Source: Fluviispira multicolorata (GTDB lineage Bacteria > Bdellovibrionota_B > Oligoflexia > Silvanigrellales > Silvanigrellaceae). From it: a stretch of DNA of 64,000 bases. Positions 52,696 to 62,644 of this stretch are shown here, piece after piece. The notes under the pieces are model-generated. The model saw only the letters and a list, made by a program, of their open reading frames with translations, searched no databases and was not told where the DNA came from. Each line of letters begins with the position of its first letter. The stretch's first letter is position 1. The DNA lies in contig NZ_WFLN01000011.1 in assembly GCF_009208585.1 (NCBI RefSeq), positions 18,817-82,816 on the forward strand, written 5' to 3'. A program made the translations under genes and the position numbers.

Positions 52696-55653
52696 TTAAA
52701 AAGTCTCCATGGGTGAGTCATAAATTTTTTGATGAGAAAAAGTCTCTAAACTTCTCCCAATTATAAGGCATGTTGAAATAATTTTATAGGCTTGCTTTCG
52801 CATGCTTTCAATTTCATCGCGTGCTTCCCAGGTAAGACCTTCATGAACCGCTCGATTGCGACTGTCTTGTAATGAGTGAACGAGTTTAATAAATTCAAAT
52901 AGATCAATATCGCTTTCAAATCCGAGGTTCATCATTTTATTTAAATTGAATTGGCATTCTTTTCGAGCTGCGACCAAAAGCAAAAGAGCAAATGCTTTGG
53001 GACCGTCTAAGGTAAATCTTTTCCCAGGTCGATAAAGGCAGATAGCTCTCAACATTTTTCTCAATTTAAATTTACTAAAGTAAGGAATACTACGAATAAT
53101 AGGTAAATTTGCAATATAATCTTCAAAAGAATTCATTTTATCGATTGTTCCTTTAGCATATCCAATAGAGTCTAGTTTTTTTGAGAGTTCTCCTTTTCTA
53201 ACAAGTGCATCTGTGTAGGCTTCAAATGTATCACGCATGGTCAATTCAACTGCTTTGCAATGCATATTGACAATTGGACTTAAATCGACTGCTTCATTCC
53301 CCCAATCGATGGATTGAATAAGAATCATTTCAGCTGTTCTGAGAGCGCTTTTTGAATCAATGGATAAATCACTTGAATAGGGAATGAGTGACTTAATAAT
53401 GAGATCGATGTCCTGTGAAGATATTTTTGTATCTTTTTCATTTTTTGGTTTTTGTGGATTTATTACTTTAGATGAGACTCTTGCAATGGCCTCTTGAATT
53501 TCTTTATCTATTTCTTCAGGTAATCTTAAAAGCTGTAAAGTTTTTAATTCTTGTAGAATTTCTTCTGGATTTTCTAAAGAAATTTCTTTTATTATTTTAA
53601 TTTTTATTGCACTAGAAATATTTTGTTTTGAAATTGTACGAATGAGAGCTTGCTGTGCACGAGTGTGTTTTGAACGCAATAATTCAACAATTGTGTGTTC
53701 TACAAAATCGTTATCAATATGTTGGAGAGCTTGGTAAAGTATCGCTTTAATTGCATCATCAGTATCGAGCTTTACAAGTGCGCGTACAATCCAACGTTTT
53801 TCAACGTGCGGAGCAATACGCAAGCCTTCTCTAAGAAAGAGCTCGTAGTAATCTTTTTCTTCTCGAGAAAGTTGCGTGTTTAAGCAGACTTGTAAAATAG
53901 CTTCCCAAAGCAAAATAGGTCTATCAATGACACTGTTGCCATTCCAATCTGCTACTTCTGAGTCAGAATCTTCATCTAAATGATTTTTTTCTTCAGTTTT
54001 ATCAAGAATATTTTGAATGAGTGATGAGATTTCTTTTAATGTAACAAGAGTCGGTTGGTTGACTTGTAGTTTAAAACGATCTGCTCCAACTAATATGGAT
54101 TGAAAACGTGAAGTGACTTCAAGAATATATTCTTCTTTTTGCATATTTCCATGCAAAAGAGTCTGTTTTATTATTTCAAGCTCTCTATGTATAGCAACAC
54201 TCAGTGTGTAAATATCAAGACGAGGAGCTGTTAATGCAATTGCAGTAAAAGCCCAGCTTGTACCTGAAAAAGGCATAATTTTATAAACATCTCTTAAGAA
54301 ACTCGCTGAGGTATTGCCACCAATAATAGCAGCATAGACTTTTTCAACAAAATATTCATATTCATTAGAAGATTTTTGTGTTAAAAATTTTACATACTTT
54401 TTTAAATTTTCAATAACTTTGTTTTCTTGTCGAATTAAAAGTTTAGAAGTATTTTCAGGCGAGCTTTTATTGCCAATAGCAACTATTTGATTGAGTAAAA
54501 GATTACAATCATAACTTTTTTCGAACATTTCTTGCCAAGAATTGCTTAAAAGAATATCTGCATTTAAGAATATATATGCAAGATCTTTTGATAAACTATG
54601 CCATAGTTTATAATTTTTTGGATTTTGTACTGACTGAATAAATTTTTGGCTTTGATAAGGAATGCAATGAACCCATTCTCTAGCCAAAAATTCATTTTTT
54701 CCATTTTCAATACTTTCAATGCCTATTAAAGAATTATTAGCTAATATTTCAATACATTTTTTATTTTTTAACTTTAAAATTGTTTTTGTAAGTTCTTCAG
54801 GTTTTTTATTATAATAATCTTTAATTAAAGATTCGAGAGCTATTTCAATATTTTTTTGAGAAAGAATTCCATATCCAATAAAACTTGGGTTATTTTCATG
54901 TAATGCTTTTTCAATAAAATGTTCGCAGGCTTTAATGCCAAAGTTCTTATCTTCAAAAATTGCAATTTGTGAATTTAGGATTTCAAAAAAACGAATTGTT
55001 TCAGGATTGTTAAATTGTAATATAATATTTTTTACATTTTTCCAATCGTCTTTGTTGCTTGCAAAACCTAAATACAAGAGAGCTGCAGGAAGAGATGACT
55101 TGATCAAATCATCGGAGTTGTTTTGCTTTAAAATACTTAATGCAACTTCTTTGTATTTTTGATTAATAATACCAAGTCTAATAAAAGCATTGAAGCCTTT
55201 TGCAAGTATATTATCTGGAAGATCTTCAGAAAATGATTGTAAAAGTTTTTCAGCTAAAAGCTCATTTCCTGTTTCTTCAGCAAATGTAAATAATGAGTAT
55301 ATTGCTTTATTGGAAAGTTTAGTTCTCTCAATTAAATTTAATATTCGATATATGAGGGAATTACTTTTAGAGTGAGCTAAAGTTGCAATACAGCTGCTAA
55401 TGACATTTTCATCGGTTTCTTTTAGTAAAATATGTGAGACAATTGCCCATTCGCTGCTTGGCATATTAGGAATATTTAACGACTGCGCAAGCTTTGCTTT
55501 TTCAACAATCGTTGGAATAAGAGCCATAATTTGCCAAGTAAGAAGATTTCCTTGCCAAGATTGAGAATTTTTTGCGAGTTTTTCTATAGCTATATAGCGA
55601 TCATGCGCATTTTCAGAGCGAACAAATTGTTTGAGATCTTGAAATATTGGCAT
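52696..55653 (-). CDS. Large helical-repeat protein with HEPN-like C-terminus
   Basis: A 985-residue cytoplasmic protein without signal peptide or membrane helix. Residues 1-750 are a long series of amphipathic helix pairs of HEAT/TPR-like solenoid type (for example LLAEKLLQSFSEDLPDNILA, HTRAQQALIRTISKQNISS). After a Lys/Pro-rich linker (about 720-740) a helical domain ends in LVHSLQDSRNRAVHEGLTW, where R932-N-x3-H937 fits the RxxxxH motif of HEPN domains. HEPN proteins are often RNases or RNA binders. ATG at 55653 has AGGAGA upstream; an in-frame GTG precedes it. It lies two bases upstream of flagellin. No known family is recognised. Confidence 0.65.
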   Translation of the reverse strand: MPIFQDLKQFVRSENAHDRYIAIEKLAKNSQSWQGNLLTWQIMALIPTIVEKAKLAQSLNIPNMPSSEWAIVSHILLKETDENVISSCIATLAHSKSNSLIYRILNLIERTKLSNKAIYSLFTFAEETGNELLAEKLLQSFSEDLPDNILAKGFNAFIRLGIINQKYKEVALSILKQNNSDDLIKSSLPAALLYLGFASNKDDWKNVKNIILQFNNPETIRFFEILNSQIAIFEDKNFGIKACEHFIEKALHENNPSFIGYGILSQKNIEIALESLIKDYYNKKPEELTKTILKLKNKKCIEILANNSLIGIESIENGKNEFLAREWVHCIPYQSQKFIQSVQNPKNYKLWHSLSKDLAYIFLNADILLSNSWQEMFEKSYDCNLLLNQIVAIGNKSSPENTSKLLIRQENKVIENLKKYVKFLTQKSSNEYEYFVEKVYAAIIGGNTSASFLRDVYKIMPFSGTSWAFTAIALTAPRLDIYTLSVAIHRELEIIKQTLLHGNMQKEEYILEVTSRFQSILVGADRFKLQVNQPTLVTLKEISSLIQNILDKTEEKNHLDEDSDSEVADWNGNSVIDRPILLWEAILQVCLNTQLSREEKDYYELFLREGLRIAPHVEKRWIVRALVKLDTDDAIKAILYQALQHIDNDFVEHTIVELLRSKHTRAQQALIRTISKQNISSAIKIKIIKEISLENPEEILQELKTLQLLRLPEEIDKEIQEAIARVSSKVINPQKPKNEKDTKISSQDIDLIIKSLIPYSSDLSIDSKSALRTAEMILIQSIDWGNEAVDLSPIVNMHCKAVELTMRDTFEAYTDALVRKGELSKKLDSIGYAKGTIDKMNSFEDYIANLPIIRSIPYFSKFKLRKMLRAICLYRPGKRFTLDGPKAFALLLLVAARKECQFNLNKMMNLGFESDIDLFEFIKLVHSLQDSRNRAVHEGLTWEARDEIESMRKQAYKIISTCLIIGRSLETFSHQKIYDSPMETF
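52761..52786 (-). promoter_or_regulatory. Candidate sigma-28 promoter for flagellin
   Basis: The minus strand reads TAAAATTA, ten bases, then CCTTATAA. This resembles the sigma-28 consensus TAAAGTTT-N11-GCCGATAA with slightly short spacing. It lies 70-95 bases before the flagellin ATG, inside the 3' end of the upstream gene, and would let FliA drive flagellin separately. Confidence 0.35.
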
Positions 55654-55728
55654 GAACACTCTCCTGCTCTTAACAATTTTATCTTTTATAGCCAGATGTT
55701 ACGGGTGAATTATTGCCTTGTAAGTCAA

Positions 55729-57276
55729 TCAAGCTTTTACGATATAATCTGAAGGATTGATGTAATTGGTATCCATCTGTGCGAGTTGTAATTTTCCACT
55801 CATATCCCAATTCACAGATTGCCATTTTGTAAATTGATCTACAACCCATATTCCTGATTGTCTGCTTCCATTTCCACTTTTTCCATTTCCTCCAAAGGGA
55901 AGATGCGCTTCTGCTCCTGTTGTGCTATTGTTAATACTTGTCATTCCTGCTGATATTTCAATCCGAAAGCGATATGCGGATTCAATATCTGAAGTGTAAA
56001 TTGCTGAACTTAAGCCATAACCAGTTTTATTTGAAAGATGAATTGCTTCATCAATATCTGAAAAACTTAGAATATTAAAAAGAGGGCCAAACGTTTCAGT
56101 CGAGTAGATCTCATCATTTTCTGTTACGTTGTCAACGATTGTAGGATAAGCATAAAACCCACATTGCGCATTTCCATTAAAATTATTCATTTTATTTTGT
56201 TCAGATATAATTCCATTTTTTTGTGTAATTAGTCGATGGTGAGGTTTAACAAGTGTATTTAAATTTTCAATATGTTTTTTTAAAAATCGCTCGCTAATCA
56301 TTGGTCCATAAAAGTTGTTTTCATCTGTTGGGTCGCCAATTTTTAGATTTGTGACCTTCTCTAATATTTTTTTAATGAGTGTTTCTTTGACTGATTTATG
56401 CACTATTAAATTGCCCAAAGATGTGCAGCGTTGTCCTGCAGTGCCAAACCCAGACCATATGACTCCGTTTGTAACGAGATCAAGATTTGCATCGGGCATA
56501 ACAACTAGAGGATTTTTTCCGCCTAATTCTAAGCATGCTGTTTGCAAATTACGCCCGCAAATTTCACCAATTTTTCTTCCAACTTCTGTACTGCCTGTAA
56601 AGCCTACTTTATCAATTAATCCTTCATCAACTAGTGAAACTAAAGAAGCTCCTGTTTCGGGACCTTGTCCAAAAACAACATGAAATACATCTTTTGGAAC
56701 TCCAGCTGCATATAATAATTCAGCAAAAATATATGAAAGATAAGGAGTGTCTTCTGAAGGTTTCCAAACACACGTATTTCCACAGACAAGCGCAGGAATA
56801 AAATACCAACTAGGAACTGCAAATGGAAAATTGCCCGCCGTAATACATGCAAAAACACCAATAGGTCTTCTATAAGTATAAAGTTCTTTATTTTGCATTT
56901 CACTGGGGACAGTTTGGCCATAAAGACGTCTGCCTTCAGAAATAAAAAAATTGCATGTATCAATTGCTTCTTGAACATCTCCTCGCGCTTCTTTAATTGG
57001 TTTGCCCATTTCGCGTGTTAATATTTTTGATATTTCTTCTTTATTTTTTTGTATTAATTTTCCAAAATTTGCAATAATTTCTGCGCGCACAGGTGCAGGA
57101 GTTTTTTTCCATTGCTCAAGACCTTTGCGTGCATTTATACAAGCCTCTCTACATTCATCTTTCGTTGCATTTGCAAATGTGCCTAAAATATCTTCTCTAT
57201 TTGCTGGATTTACTGAAGTAAAATGTGAAGAGCCTTTATTTTTTTTTCCGGAAATTATCGAAGAAATTGCATTCAT
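55729..57276 (-). CDS. NAD(P)-dependent aldehyde dehydrogenase
   Basis: A 515-residue ALDH-superfamily enzyme. Catalytic C284 (GTAGQRCTSLGN) and general base E250 (CLELGGKNP) are intact, with the coenzyme site VGFTGSTEVG and the FPFAVPSW substrate-tunnel motif. The sequence is closest in pattern to ALDH7-type semialdehyde dehydrogenases (alpha-aminoadipate/piperideine-6-carboxylate), but substrate specificity cannot be read with confidence. A 57-residue insert-like stretch (about 330-375) with KKNGIISEQNKMNNFNG is unusual. AAAAAGGAG lies five bases before the ATG. It stands alone upstream of the MsbA-like gene. Confidence 0.85.
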   Translation of the reverse strand: MNAISSIISGKKNKGSSHFTSVNPANREDILGTFANATKDECREACINARKGLEQWKKTPAPVRAEIIANFGKLIQKNKEEISKILTREMGKPIKEARGDVQEAIDTCNFFISEGRRLYGQTVPSEMQNKELYTYRRPIGVFACITAGNFPFAVPSWYFIPALVCGNTCVWKPSEDTPYLSYIFAELLYAAGVPKDVFHVVFGQGPETGASLVSLVDEGLIDKVGFTGSTEVGRKIGEICGRNLQTACLELGGKNPLVVMPDANLDLVTNGVIWSGFGTAGQRCTSLGNLIVHKSVKETLIKKILEKVTNLKIGDPTDENNFYGPMISERFLKKHIENLNTLVKPHHRLITQKNGIISEQNKMNNFNGNAQCGFYAYPTIVDNVTENDEIYSTETFGPLFNILSFSDIDEAIHLSNKTGYGLSSAIYTSDIESAYRFRIEISAGMTSINNSTTGAEAHLPFGGNGKSGNGSRQSGIWVVDQFTKWQSVNWDMSGKLQLAQMDTNYINPSDYIVKA

Positions 57277-57303
57277 AAGAACTCCTTTTTTAACATTTGC
57301 TTT

Positions 57304-59070
57304 TTATGTTAACAAATGAGAAGGTTTAGTTTTTGAGAAATCCAATATTTCTGTAGCATATTTTCTTATAGCAGGTCTATGTGCAACTACAAAAGTAATT
57401 GATTCCGAAACGTGATTCTTTAAATTTTCGATTATTTTTAATTCATTTCCAATATCAATTGCGCTTGTTCCTTCATCAATGACTATAAAGCTTGGATTTT
57501 TGAAGAAAATACGAGCAAACATGAGTCTTTGTTTTTCACCGCCGGAAAGTCCTTCAATTTTATCATCAAGATTTTTATCAAGCAGTGAGAGAGAAAGAGC
57601 TGTTTTTGCTTTTTCAAGATCTTCAACCGTTGGTTGATCAATTCTGAGAGGATAAGTCACATTTTCAAAAATTGAACCTGAAAATATAAAGGGGTCTTGA
57701 GGAATAAAACAAATATCATTTGCATATCTTTGAAATACGGCTTCGCTTGCGGCTTCTCCATTTATAAGTAAAGAGCCTTTTAATGAAGCTTGAATTCCTA
57801 ATATTGTTCGAATAAAAGTACTTTTTCCAATACCTGATGGCCCCACAATTGCAAGTAATGTTCCAGAGTTTAGCTTCATATTAAAATTTTCTAGAAGAAT
57901 ATTATTTTCATCATTTCCAATTGAAATATTGTTGAGTTCTATGCTTTTAACCTTACCATTTTTTCTTTCATCAATATTCGAATTTGTATACACTCTTTTT
58001 TCAAAATCACTTAATAAAAAGTTATTCACACGATGGAGTGCATCTGTTCCTTTTCGAGTTGAATTTAATTGACTTGTCATTCTATTAATTTTATCTGATA
58101 AAAAAGCAACTGTTACCATAAAGCTTGTTAAAATATTGCTTGCAAGTGCACCGTCTGAAATTCTTCTCAGTGCGGCAATAATAATAAATGCACCTGCAAT
58201 GATTCCGAACCACTCCACTAGAGGACTTCCTAATGCTTTAGCACGGGTTGCTCTTCTCCAGACATGATATATTTTATTATTAATTTTATTAAAATTTTTA
58301 ATTTCAAAATCAATTGCTTTGTGTACTTGTATGGTTTGCCATCCACGCATTCTTTCAAGAATTCCGCTCAAAAGTTCACTTTCAAATTGTAAACCCTGAC
58401 GAGATAGTTTTTTTAATGTTTTACTTGTGATTCTTAAAACAATTCCAGCTGGAATAAGAACTGTTAAAAATAAAATAAATAACTGTGTGTCTAATATAAT
58501 AAGCCAACATAAAAAAATAAGTGAAGTAACGCCATCTTTTAATAGACTACTGATAAGCCTTGTAAATGTTTGTTGAACCTCTCTCATGTCTTCACCTACC
58601 ATGGATGCGAGAAGTCCTACATCAACGGAATTTGCAGCTTGGTAGCTAAAAGATAAATATTTTTTAATTATGTCAGAGCGTAATTTATGAGCAAGTTTTT
58701 CTCCTAAATCTCTTAATAAATAATCACTATAATAGTTAAAAAAACCATATATTCCTGAAACAGTTACTAAAATTAATGCAAACCAATTTTTTTGAAATGA
58801 AATGGGTATCGAGGACTCAAAAGGGGTTCCTTCAACAACAGGAAATATCCATAATGAAAGTTGTTCTCCTAATAATTTTTGCCAAGTGACATCTGCTGGG
58901 CTTGAGTTAATTGCCTGAATAATGTAAGGAATAATTATAAGTAAACAGAGTGAAAGCGGAATCATTATTATAATACTGATTATAATAATAGAAAATTGTG
59001 ATGGCCACAATTTTATTTGCTGGATCCAAAGTTTAAATGAAGAATTATCATTTTTAGTTTTAAGAGTCAT
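57304..59070 (-). CDS. ABC exporter, fused permease-ATPase
   Basis: A 588-residue half-transporter with five or six membrane helices in residues about 30-310 (for example IIIISIIIMIPLSLCLLIII, GIIAGAFIIIAALRRI) followed by an ABC ATPase: Walker A GPSGIGKST, Q-loop FIPQDPF, signature LSGGEKQRLMFA, Walker B FIVIDEGTSAID and H-loop VVAHRPA. The Walker B Glu is followed by G instead of the common P. It resembles MsbA-type lipid/drug exporters, working as a homodimer. The substrate is unknown. The downstream gene is an unrelated dehydrogenase. Confidence 0.85.
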   Translation of the reverse strand: MTLKTKNDNSSFKLWIQQIKLWPSQFSIIIISIIIMIPLSLCLLIIIPYIIQAINSSPADVTWQKLLGEQLSLWIFPVVEGTPFESSIPISFQKNWFALILVTVSGIYGFFNYYSDYLLRDLGEKLAHKLRSDIIKKYLSFSYQAANSVDVGLLASMVGEDMREVQQTFTRLISSLLKDGVTSLIFLCWLIILDTQLFILFLTVLIPAGIVLRITSKTLKKLSRQGLQFESELLSGILERMRGWQTIQVHKAIDFEIKNFNKINNKIYHVWRRATRAKALGSPLVEWFGIIAGAFIIIAALRRISDGALASNILTSFMVTVAFLSDKINRMTSQLNSTRKGTDALHRVNNFLLSDFEKRVYTNSNIDERKNGKVKSIELNNISIGNDENNILLENFNMKLNSGTLLAIVGPSGIGKSTFIRTILGIQASLKGSLLINGEAASEAVFQRYANDICFIPQDPFIFSGSIFENVTYPLRIDQPTVEDLEKAKTALSLSLLDKNLDDKIEGLSGGEKQRLMFARIFFKNPSFIVIDEGTSAIDIGNELKIIENLKNHVSESITFVVAHRPAIRKYATEILDFSKTKPSHLLT

Positions 59071-59117
59071 TTAATCTGTTTACCTTAATATTATGCCTTG
59101 CTATTATTTTATTTTCT

Positions 59118-60407
59118 CTAATCGAAAGTTCTAAATCTAATTAATTTCTTTTCATTTGGTTTTAAATTTACAGTAAATGTGAGTTGATTAGAGCTTTCTG
59201 GTCGAATAATGATATTTGTTTCTTTATTTGGTTTTACTGAGACTCTAAATATTTGTATCGTATCTGGCAATGCTGTCCATCCTCTTGTATCTGCAACTTC
59301 AGTGGCTATATTAAATGCATTGGCTGCAAGCCCTGCTAAAGGATTTTCATCTCTTAGCTTTTTTGCTGCAATTTCTTTTGTAATGACGCGCGCCGCCATT
59401 TTTACAATGTCACGTAATCTTCTATCATTTAATGCTTGCTCTCCCATTTTTCCTATGTCTTCCATTACAATCGTACGACCTAAGTTTTTATCATCAATAT
59501 AAATATCAGCATAATGAGATTTGTAAGACATAACTTTGTATTCAGGAAATGAAACACGAGCGATGCTGCCTCCTGTGGGAATAAAAAAATCTTTTGGCAC
59601 CTTGATAGGTGATTTGCCAGATTCATAGACAATATATATCTCCCCTTTTGCTAATACATCTGTGTGTTTATTCCATTTTAATTGTGGATTTGCTTTTTTT
59701 AATTCACTTAATAGATCGTTTCTTTTACGAAACTCAGCTAATCTACCAATTTCTTTTAAAATTTGTATTTCAGCATTTTTTAATTTTTCTTTACTCGATT
59801 GATTTTCTTCACTTTGAATATTTTTTAAAGCAGTGCGGTATTCGACAATTGCATTATCCCATTCAGCTTTACTTTCATAAACCATGGCAGAAAAATAATG
59901 TGAAAATGCATCATATTTAAAAGAATTTTTTCCTTCATTTTCTGAGTTCAAATATTTTTTAATATCATAGGCTCTTCGTATCATGACTAATGAGTTATTT
60001 TGATCATTATTAGCAAAGTATGCGAGTGATGAAAAAATAGGAAGTAGGACTTTTTCGTGCGCTTCGCCAGAGTAATCTGACATTGAATCATTCACAATAA
60101 AACTTGCAGCAGTTTTAGAAATACTTGTTGTGTATAGATCATCTATTTTTCTATCAGCTTGAGTCCAGTTTGTTATTGCTGTTGGATATTCGCCCTGTAA
60201 ATAAAGTAACATTCCTTTTTCCATACGATATAAGGCATAGTTTCTGTTTTCAGTTGCTATACCACTTTTATCTATTAGCACAGTGGCTTCTTTGTATTTA
60301 CCAGCATACATTTCTTTACGAACGACTGCATTTGAGTCTGTGTATGATTGGCAACTATTTAATAAGAGCGCAAAGATAGGAAAAAATAAAAATGTTTTTG
60401 ATTTCAT
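59118..60407 (-). CDS. TPR-containing lipoprotein (COG3014-like)
   Basis: A 429-residue lipoprotein with signal helix and lipobox LNSC, lipidated near residue 19. Residues about 25-220 form tetratricopeptide-like helix pairs (LYRMEKGMLLYLQGEYPTAI, NSLVMIRRAYDIKKYLNS, AFSHYFSAMVYESKAEWDNA). The C-terminal half is a beta-rich domain (GEIYIVYESGKSP, FPEYKVMSYKSHYADIYID, NKETNIIIRPESSNQLTF). The pattern matches COG3014 proteins, which have no known function. The upstream plsC stop lies inside the reading of an earlier GTG; ATG at 60407 is chosen because the signal peptide begins there. Confidence 0.75.
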   Translation of the reverse strand: MKSKTFLFFPIFALLLNSCQSYTDSNAVVRKEMYAGKYKEATVLIDKSGIATENRNYALYRMEKGMLLYLQGEYPTAITNWTQADRKIDDLYTTSISKTAASFIVNDSMSDYSGEAHEKVLLPIFSSLAYFANNDQNNSLVMIRRAYDIKKYLNSENEGKNSFKYDAFSHYFSAMVYESKAEWDNAIVEYRTALKNIQSEENQSSKEKLKNAEIQILKEIGRLAEFRKRNDLLSELKKANPQLKWNKHTDVLAKGEIYIVYESGKSPIKVPKDFFIPTGGSIARVSFPEYKVMSYKSHYADIYIDDKNLGRTIVMEDIGKMGEQALNDRRLRDIVKMAARVITKEIAAKKLRDENPLAGLAANAFNIATEVADTRGWTALPDTIQIFRVSVKPNKETNIIIRPESSNQLTFTVNLKPNEKKLIRFRTFD

Positions 60408-60421
60408 AAAATAATCCAATT

Positions 60422-61177
60422 TCACAATTTTGAGGAAATGCTTTCTCGAGCTTTCTGCATAACTTCATTTGCAGTAATCTCAGCGGTTTGGATTTTAGGA
60501 TGTATTGTAATTGTGACTTTGGCAAGTTTTGGGAGTAAAGATCCTTTTGGTAATAAGTTTGCACAGCCATTGAGAGTTATGGGAACAACAGGCACATGCA
60601 TGGCTTTTGCCAAACGAAATGCTCCACTTTTAAATTCCTTTAGTCGTCCGTCTTCACTCCGAGTTCCTTCTGGAAAGAAAACCATTGGAGTTCCTCTGCG
60701 CAAATGTCGTGATGAGAGTTTCATACTTTTTTCACCACTGCTTTTGCTTGTTCTATTTACTGGGACATAGCCAACAGCTCGCATTCCCCAACCAAAAAAA
60801 GGAACTTTGAATAATGATTCTTTTGCGAGCCAACGAAATCTTGTAGATATAATAAATAACGCAAGAATATCTGCTTGGCTCTGGTGATTTGCAACATATA
60901 CAACGGCCTCACCTTTTTTAGCTAAATTTTCAGTTCCAATAACTTCAAATTGCCACCAAGGGTTTGCAATTTTTATTGATTTTGCCCATAAATTTGCAAG
61001 AAAATGCAAACTATGACGCTCTCTATCAATTAAATAGACAAATGGGAAAAAGATTAATATGAGACTTGAATAGAATACTGTAAATACTGTAACATTAATC
61101 CACGTAAAAACTCCTCGAAAAAGATTCTTAAAATCTCTTTCACGAATTTCTTCGTTTATTTTTTGTGATATCGACAT
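60422..61177 (-). CDS. plsC: 1-acyl-sn-glycerol-3-phosphate acyltransferase
   Basis: A 251-residue membrane-bound acyltransferase that makes phosphatidic acid. Motif I is NHQSQAD (the H-x4-D catalytic pair), motif III VFFPEGTRSEDG, and motif IV VPVVPITLNG. A hydrophobic N-terminal segment (VFTVFYSSLILIFFPFVYLI) anchors it. The ATG at 61177 follows AGGA by nine bases; an in-frame GTG 33 bases upstream gives a longer but less likely product. The stop is 15 bases before the TPR lipoprotein start, so the two may share a transcript. Confidence 0.9.
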   Translation of the reverse strand: MSISQKINEEIRERDFKNLFRGVFTWINVTVFTVFYSSLILIFFPFVYLIDRERHSLHFLANLWAKSIKIANPWWQFEVIGTENLAKKGEAVVYVANHQSQADILALFIISTRFRWLAKESLFKVPFFGWGMRAVGYVPVNRTSKSSGEKSMKLSSRHLRRGTPMVFFPEGTRSEDGRLKEFKSGAFRLAKAMHVPVVPITLNGCANLLPKGSLLPKLAKVTITIHPKIQTAEITANEVMQKARESISSKL

Positions 61178-61240
61178 AATAATTTTTCCTAATTTTAAAA
61201 AGAAAGTCACTTTTTAATTTACCTAATATTTTATGATTTT

Positions 61241-62554
61241 TTATTTTTTTTTGTGTTTTAGATACTCAATAAAACTTAAATAAAATTGTAATGCCATTTC
61301 TTTTTTTCCATTTACATTTATTTCTTTGCTAATTCCATCTAGATTTTGAACAAATACACCTGAGTGTTCGGTTTTCTTATTCCAAGCGGTATTTGAACTA
61401 CTCCACAAAAGAGCGTTTAAGTGTTTTTTACGAATCATTTCATTACTAATTTTAAGACCTTCTTCTTTTTCTCCTGATGTAAGCTTTGCAGCAGCTTTAA
61501 ACGATATTTTAGCCAAATTTTCTAAATCAATTATTTTTTCAGCTTTCACAAGATCAACTCTTAGATTTTCATTTTTACTGGAAATTTTAGAGTGTGAAAG
61601 AGATTTTGGGATGAAATCAGAGCCCGCTACTAAATGAATAATACCATTGTATTTATTTTCATTTATTTCTTTTAGATAATCATACATATCAGTATAATTG
61701 GGTAAATTAATTAACTGTGCATTTTCATATTTTGGAATTTCTCTGCTTGTGTTTGCAGCCAATAAAGTCAAATTAATTCCCATTGAATAAAATATTTTTG
61801 CAACTTCAATTCCAAGACTTCCCGTGGATAAGTTTGTAATACAGCGAACAGGATCAAGTAAAGCTCTTGTTCCGCCTAAAGTTATTAAAACTTTTTTAGG
61901 ATTATCAAGAAATAATTTTCTTTTATTAATAATATGAGCAATATTTATTGATAGAATGTCTGGTGAAGGAAGTTTATCTTTTCCCTCTTCTTGCCTTGGG
62001 GTTGTAAAATAAACACCCTCTATATTTTTTAATTTCTCTTTATTTTCATCAACAATAGGAGAGTTTGATAAACTCTCGTGCATAGTTGGGCAAAATATAA
62101 TTGTTTTCTTTTGTCCTAAAGCACTTTGTAAAAGTGTTGTAGCTCCATCAGAACATATTCCATTGCTTGCTTTAGAAATAATATCAGCAGTAGCAGGTGT
62201 AACGACAATTGCATCGGATGTGCAAATATGTTCAGCGAGGCCAGTAGGATTGATTATAACTTCACTGCGACTTGCCCAACGAAGGCTTTCGAGACCAATA
62301 AATTTTAAACAATTTTCAGTTACACAAAATTGAATTTCAGCTCCTTGTCTTCTTAATTCTCGTGCGAGTTTTGGAAGTTCAATTGCCGCAATTCCTCCTC
62401 CTCCAACAATAGTAATTTTAGTATTAGAGAGAAACTGTGAATTGAGAGTGACTGAAGTGTCTTCCATAATATCTTTACTCGTTTTTTTTATCGAATTTTT
62501 ATTTTCAAAATTTTTTGCTGTTGCTGTTTTTTTTGTTAATTTGCCTTGGTTCAT
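61241..62554 (-). CDS. coaBC: Bifunctional CoaBC (phosphopantothenoylcysteine synthetase/decarboxylase)
   Basis: A 437-residue CoA-pathway enzyme with a flavodoxin-like decarboxylase half (about 40-235: ITIVGGGGIAAIELPKLARE, VVTPATADIISKASNGICSD, IIFCPTMHESLSNSPIV) and a synthetase half (about 240-435: VLITLGGTRALLDPVRCITN, LSTGSLGIEVAKIFYSMGI). The conserved NxSSGxxG-type motif appears as NLSTGSLGIE. The CoaB catalytic-region ADY-type motif is replaced by LVAGSDFIP, so this is a diverged copy. About 30 N-terminal Lys/Thr-rich residues precede the fold. No strong ribosome binding site is seen at the ATG. Confidence 0.82.
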   Translation of the reverse strand: MNQGKLTKKTATAKNFENKNSIKKTSKDIMEDTSVTLNSQFLSNTKITIVGGGGIAAIELPKLARELRRQGAEIQFCVTENCLKFIGLESLRWASRSEVIINPTGLAEHICTSDAIVVTPATADIISKASNGICSDGATTLLQSALGQKKTIIFCPTMHESLSNSPIVDENKEKLKNIEGVYFTTPRQEEGKDKLPSPDILSINIAHIINKRKLFLDNPKKVLITLGGTRALLDPVRCITNLSTGSLGIEVAKIFYSMGINLTLLAANTSREIPKYENAQLINLPNYTDMYDYLKEINENKYNGIIHLVAGSDFIPKSLSHSKISSKNENLRVDLVKAEKIIDLENLAKISFKAAAKLTSGEKEEGLKISNEMIRKKHLNALLWSSSNTAWNKKTEHSGVFVQNLDGISKEINVNGKKEMALQFYLSFIEYLKHKKK

Positions 62555-62644
62555 TTGCTATGGACTCATTGCTTTTATAGTGCTAATTTTTTGGGCAAAG
62601 AGTTTGTAAGGCTCTTCTCTCCTCATTATCAAAAGGAAATATAA

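Noticed and set aside
52696..55653. HEPN tail as half of a toxin-antitoxin pair
   Set aside because: There is no MNT/nucleotidyltransferase antitoxin beside it, and the protein is far larger than HEPN toxins; the neighbours are flagellin and an aldehyde dehydrogenase.
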